Shown: positions 59,407 to 64,000 of the stretch, one piece after another
Position numbering within the stretch: the first letter of the stretch is position 1
Layout of the letters: each line of letters starts with the position of its first letter
Assembly (NCBI GenBank): GCA_007644065.1
Contig: VJWN01000006.1
Span: forward strand, 868,001-932,000
Source of the DNA: Margaritispora aquatica
Lineage: Eukaryota > Ascomycota > Leotiomycetes > Helotiales > Discinellaceae
DNA length: 64,000 bases
Direction: 5' to 3'
Notes under the pieces: model-generated
Told to the model about the DNA's origin: nothing
Databases searched by the model: none
Seen by the model: only the letters and a program-made list of their open reading frames with translations
Position numbers and translations under genes: made by a program

Positions 59407-62319
59407 ATGGCACAAGCGGTGCCTAATCCGCCGCCCAACGACAAGAAGCGGGTGAAGGTCTACGAGTTGCGCAACAATGACTGGTTCGATAGGGGCACAG
59501 GTTTCTGCGCGGCGTCATTTTCATTTGTATGTTGGATAATTCCTCGTCTACGCGCATGTGGTGGGCAGGGTATTGTTGTGATAGCACGTCAAAGATCGAG
59601 AAGTAGACTGTGATGGCTGACTTCTGTTGCGCGTCCAGAATGAGGCAACTCGTCAGGAAGAACCACGAGTCCTGGTAACATCAGAAGAAGACCCAGAGAG
59701 ACTACTACTAGAGACAAGAGTATTCAAGGAAGATGGATTTCAGAAGCAGCAAGGTAGGGAGATAGGTCAACTGCCACCCGATTCTGTTAACTCGTGTGTA
59801 CAGATACTCTTATTGTCTGGACCGAACCAACGACAACTATAGATATGGCTCTCAGTTTTCAAGAGGCAGATGGTTGCAGTGCAATATGGTTGGTCCAATC
59901 AGTGGTTACGCGTTGGCACGAGGCTAATGTGGGGGTACAGGAAATTTATCAATAATATTCAATTGCAGTTACAAGCTATTGGTGCTCCAGGTAAGTCCTA
60001 GGCGCAAGGCTTTCTAGCCTCCCATGCTGATATGTGGGTTAGAAGATGCACTATCAGACGACATTACAGCAGATCCACTCGGCGCTCCCATATCATTGCC
60101 AACCCCTCGTCTTGGAAATCTGCAAGACATCGACCAGCAGATGCGTGGATTGCAGAACACCTCACAAGGACGAGAGGCTTTGTCGAAATACGTCATCACT
60201 GATGACTACATCGCGAAGCTCATACCGATGGTGGAAATGGCAGAAGATATGGAGGATTTACCAAGTCTTCATCGATTGTGCAACATTATGAAGACGCTGA
60301 TATTACTCAACGACTCTACAATCATCGAGACAGCAGTCACCGATGAGTTGGTTCTTGGAGTAGTTGGAGCTCTTGAATACGATCCAGACTTTCCCAGCCA
60401 CAAGGCTAATCATCGCCAATGGTTAGGCAAAGAAGGGCGGTATAAGGAAGTGGTCCGAATCGAGGACGATGTTGTGCGCAAGAAAATACACGCGACCTAT
60501 CGACTACAATATTTGAAGGATGTTGTGCTTGCCCGGATCCTGGACGATCCTACATTCTCTGTGCTCAATTCCATGATTTTTTTCAACCAGGTTGATATTG
60601 TCACACATTTTCAAACAAACTCTGTCTTCCTCAAGGAGCTGTTTGGCATATTTGCGCCCCACGAAACCGATCAAGAGCGAAAGAAGCAAGCTGTTCTGTT
60701 TATTCAGCAATGCTGTGCTATTGCAAAGAATTTACAAAACCCTGGAAGACAGCAGTTGTATAACAATTTTCTATCGCATGGACTTCTGTCGGTCATTACT
60801 TTCGCTCTACGACACAACGATGTTGGCGTTCGGGTTGGTGCCACGGATGTTTTGGTGTCGATGATTGACCATGATCCCCAATTGATCAGACAAACAATAT
60901 TCCGACAAATTAGCGAGAAGCAAACGCCACTTACTGATTCTTTGATTGACCTCCTCTTGGTGGAGTCTGATTTGGGTGTGAAGGCACAAATTGCTGATGC
61001 AATCAAGGTCTTGCTGGACCCAGGCTCACAAAATGGACCATCGGAGGCCATGGTAAAAGCTAATGGCGAGTACGGAAGGATGCGACCACAGCCGGATCCC
61101 CAACAAGCTGAATTTGTGAAGGATTTCTATGATGATTCAGCGAAAAAGCTATTCAAGCCTTTGGTTGATTTGAAGGATCGGACAGACATGAACTTCAGTG
61201 TTCATCAAGTATCACTCTTCATATATTTGATTGAGATTCTCTGCTTCTTTGTTCGGCAGCACACACACCACAGCAAGTACTTTGTTCTATCTGAAAAGTT
61301 GGGCCAGCGAATTGCTCAATTGCTGTCTAGTCCTGAGAAATATTTGAGGTTGAGTAAGTATCTGTAAGCTCTTCTCTACGACGCCATGCTAATATTCCGT
61401 AGCCGCTCTAAAGTTCTTCCGAAACCTGATTGGTCTACAGGATGAATTCTACAACCAACAAATGACACAGGGCAAGTTATTTGAGCCAATTCTGAATTTG
61501 GTGGAGGAGACCATGCCCCGTGATAATTTGTTGAATTCTGCAGCTCTTGAATTCTTTGACTTTATAAAGAAAGAGAACATTAAGATTGTCATCATTCATC
61601 TTGTCGACAACTATCGGCCCAGACTGGAGAACATCAAATATGTCGATATTTTTAACAACTTCATCGTGCGGTATGAGCAGAGCAATAAGTTGCTGCAAGA
61701 GTCCACGTTTCCCGATCCAGATGAACAAACGCCAAAGAGACCAGAGAGCGGCAGAGGCGATCGATGGGATTCTGGAATCAAAGACTTGGACGCCCAGGAG
61801 GAAGAATATTTTAACACATCTGACAACGAAGAAGACGAAGAGATGTCTGGAAGAGGTCTAACTAGTCGACCTTTAGTAAATGGTGCCTCTCCGCTTTCAA
61901 AGCCTCTGGTTGATTATACTTCTGACGAGGAAAATGAAAACATGGACGCAGAATTGTCAGCTGGCATAGTGACGGGAGAGGAGGAAAACACTCCACCAAA
62001 GGGTGGAAAGGAAAGGAGGACGGCCAGCCCGTCGCCGAGACCATTACTACCAGCCGTTCGTTCACCCCCAGAGAAAGTATCAGAAAAGAGACGTCGCGAG
62101 GAAGAAGACACCGACGAGATGAGCAAGCTAGTGCAAACTAAGCGACGAAACTCGACCAGCTCGAATGGCTCTGCTGGAAATGGCATGATCAAGAAGAGAA
62201 AGAACTTTACCGCCAGTCCTCATGGCACAGGAAATTCTGGCCCAAAGAAGATTGCGATATCTCTCGCACCTGGTATCAAAACAGGCGGAGATAGCTCAGG
62301 CGGAAGCAGCGACAGTTGA
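59407..62319 (+). CDS. psy2: protein phosphatase 4 regulatory subunit 3 (Psy2/SMEK)
   Basis: The regulatory subunit that targets PP4 to substrates in DNA-damage recovery, checkpoint and nutrient signalling; it acts mainly in the nucleus. Six exons: 59407-59526, 59639-59753, 59804-59888, 59941-59990, 60043-61353, 61403-62319 (865 aa). The N-terminal EVH1/PH-like domain, which binds FxxP-type motifs, begins RVKVYELRNNDWFDRGTGF and spans four small exons ending near residue 125. The SMK-1 domain follows with LSKYVITDDYIAKLIPMV, FPSHKANHRQWLG and a long HEAT/Arm-like helical body to about residue 600, with the conserved KFFRNLIGLQDEFYNQQ across the last intron. The C-terminal ~200 residues are acidic and Ser-rich, with basic clusters SEKRRREEE and IKKRKNF as probable nuclear localisation signals. 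Start: the first ATG in frame, MAQAVPNPPPNDKKR, as in fungal relatives. Confidence 0.96.
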
Positions 62320-63428
62320 AAAGTCCTCTACGAAATCTCGGATATTACAGGGATGGGCAATGCCACGAAGGCGCTTTGGTGTATGGAGTACATGTGATGA
62401 GTCAACGCTAATGTTGTTATTACGAGCTGGCATTAGCTTTTGCTGTGGGCGCGAAATATGGATTTCGAGCAAAGGTCAGGGACGACTGACCATTTCAACC
62501 TGTATTATAGAATGGCTTTGGTTGGGCATAGGGCACATACGGAGGTTACTACCTGTGTGTCACAACGGAATGAATACCCTGAGCATGAATCTTATTGTTG
62601 TTTACGTCCAATTTTGAACCTTTGTTGATCCCCTCTTGATGTTTGTGATGGCAATGGTAAAGCTTTCATTCCCTCTTCTCAAGTCAGCACGCTCTGTTTC
62701 CCATCCAGACATTGTAAGTCTCGTATATTTTCTCGCTTGGAAAAGGAGTTGGTCAATCATTACGAGTCATTGGATCGTCAACCGAGGGGACGATGGTCAT
62801 GCTTAATTCAGCTTCAGCGCTCAAGCCCGAGGAGAGCTGGCCTTTGGGATTGCAAAGCCAGATTGCTTGATATACTGTGAATTTCTCTCATTCTGTTGAT
62901 TATCGGTAAAATTTGAAATCAGTGTGCGAGATCTTGTAATGATAGAAATGATAAAGTTAGTTTTATGTGAACGCAATATAAACCAACAGATGTTTACATC
63001 ATCAAATCCACCACCCATGTCTCGCATGGTAAGCGAGTGACTTCGGACGAAACACTCGACCGAGCGGTTGAATTTGCAATCACCAAAGCTTCATCGGAGA
63101 CTTTTTGTATGTCTCCGAGCGTTTGGTAAGCTCTTTCTAGACAGCACAGGGGATTTCATGGCGGGTATCTCAGCACAGGTAGCTTGCGGTTAGTGCTCAA
63201 AGAGGCATGGTGAAAGGCATCTGCCGCACTAGCTCCTCGATATGTTTCAACGTTTACATCAGCATGGTTGAGGGACGACTTCATATAAGAAGTTTCCTCA
63301 CCTCTTGCGAGTTCTATCACTTCATACTTAGATCAGTTTCTTACTCAACTTCGCATCAGCTACTTTTTACCTCAAGTAGAACCCAACAACACATACATCA
63401 CTTGTCTAAGACTAGCCAATCCTCCAAG
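62320..63428. other. intergenic, Psy2 3' flank and NmrA-like gene promoter
   Basis: About 1.1 kb without a supported gene. The rightmost 150 bases look like a core promoter followed by a pyrimidine- and CA-rich leader. Confidence 0.5.
63284..63288 (+). promoter_or_regulatory. candidate TATA element of the NmrA-like gene
   Basis: TATAA in the context TTCATATAAGAAG about 140 bases upstream of the ATG at 63429, followed by C/T-rich sequence as in many fungal leaders. Placement is plausible; no transcription start can be seen. Confidence 0.4.
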
Positions 63429-64000
63429 ATGGCCACCAAGAAACTCCTGATCATGGGGGCAACAGGCAAACAGGGCGGAGCTGCAATTGAAGCCCTCCTC
63501 AAGTCACCCTCTAATTTCCAAATCCTCGCCCTAACCCGCAACGCCTCCTCAGCCTCCGCCCAACGCCTCGCCTCCAACCCCAAGATCACAGTCGTGGAAG
63601 GCGACTCGACCGCGCCCGCCGCCATCTTCGCAGCGCACACGCCCATCCACGGCGTCTTCTGCATGACAACCATGGGCAAGGTGACGGAAGAAGACCAAGC
63701 CAAGCCGCTCATCGACGCCTCGCTCGCCCACGGCGTCGAGCACTTCGTCTTCACGTCCGTGGACCGCGGCGGGCCCGGGCGAAGCGAGCAGAACCCCACG
63801 GTCATCCCGCATTTCGTGACCAAGCATCGCATCGAGGAGTACCTGAAGAGCAAGACCGCGAGTGACGGCTCGAAGATGGCCTGGACCATCCTCAGACCTG
63901 TCGCGTTCATGGATAATCTGACGCCGAATTTCATGGGCAAGGGCTTTGCGAGCATGTGGGCGGGCTTGGGGACGAAGTCGCTGCAGCTGGTGTCGACGCG
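63429..64000 (+). CDS. NmrA-like NAD(P)-binding protein, 5' part
   Basis: The first 190 residues of an atypical short-chain dehydrogenase of the NmrA/HSCARG type; the gene runs off the right edge. The Rossmann nucleotide-binding motif is GATGKQGG (residues 10-17) after the strand KKLLIM. The second strand ILALTRNASS and the acidic EGDSTAPAAIF block follow, then VFCMTTMGKVTEEDQ and HFVFTSVDRGG. ILRPVAFMDN is the characteristic NmrA-family segment near residue 160. Members act either as redox sensors that bind transcription factors or as NAD(P)H-dependent isoflavone-reductase-like enzymes; the two cannot be separated here. There is no signal peptide and no intron so far. Codon use is notably GC-rich at third positions compared with the Psy2 gene next door. 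Confidence 0.92.
   Translation, partial: MATKKLLIMGATGKQGGAAIEALLKSPSNFQILALTRNASSASAQRLASNPKITVVEGDSTAPAAIFAAHTPIHGVFCMTTMGKVTEEDQAKPLIDASLAHGVEHFVFTSVDRGGPGRSEQNPTVIPHFVTKHRIEEYLKSKTASDGSKMAWTILRPVAFMDNLTPNFMGKGFASMWAGLGTKSLQLVST

Noticed and set aside
1..64000. CRISPR arrays, rRNA genes, transposases, integrases or viral genes
   Set aside because: I looked for regularly spaced direct repeats, conserved rRNA segments and element-type proteins on both strands and saw none.

Overview
This window comes from a filamentous ascomycete, probably a leotiomycete; the class is an inference from how the proteins look. The genes have short spliceosomal introns of about 45-80 bases with GTAxGT-type donors and CTAAC/CTGAC-like branch sites. 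The protein set is typical of Pezizomycotina: a Zn2Cys6 regulator, heme-thiolate peroxygenase, tyrosinase, caleosin, an NmrA-like protein, and Utp21, Vip1 and Psy2 orthologues. I found no bacterial, viral or CRISPR features. Gene models were rebuilt by joining exons by eye. Where I state exon coordinates, the reading phase closes across every junction.

Layout. The left 28 kb is gene-poor. It holds a Zn2Cys6 transcription factor (minus, 2.2-3.8 kb), a membrane-anchored pirin (minus, 11.3-12.4 kb), a MOSC-domain protein (plus, 14.2-15.3 kb) and a 54-residue protein with three CxxC pairs (minus, 18.6-18.8 kb). Long stretches between them (3.8-11.3 kb and 18.8-27.9 kb) carry no gene I can recognise, only microsatellites, a 28-bp tandem duplication and a four-copy inverted short repeat.

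From 27.9 to 40.7 kb there is a housekeeping block. The inositol pyrophosphate synthase Vip1/Asp1 (minus) and the ribosome-biogenesis WD40 protein Utp21 (plus) are divergent from a shared 1.1-kb promoter. They are followed by a GT31-like Golgi glycosyltransferase and an intron-containing tRNA-Phe.

From 41.7 to 50.2 kb lies an oxidative-enzyme block: a short heme-thiolate peroxygenase, a latent tyrosinase with 11 exons, two small secreted or GPI-anchor-like proteins in tandem on the opposite strand, and a caleosin. Two unrelated peroxygenase folds flanking a phenol oxidase suggest a functional neighbourhood for pigment, oxylipin or phenolic oxidation, but the sequence alone does not show co-regulation.

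The right part has a Pezizomycotina-type conserved basic protein of unknown function (minus, 53.7-54.6 kb), the protein phosphatase 4 regulatory subunit Psy2/SMEK (plus, 59.4-62.3 kb) and the start of an NmrA-like NAD(P)-binding protein that runs off the right edge.
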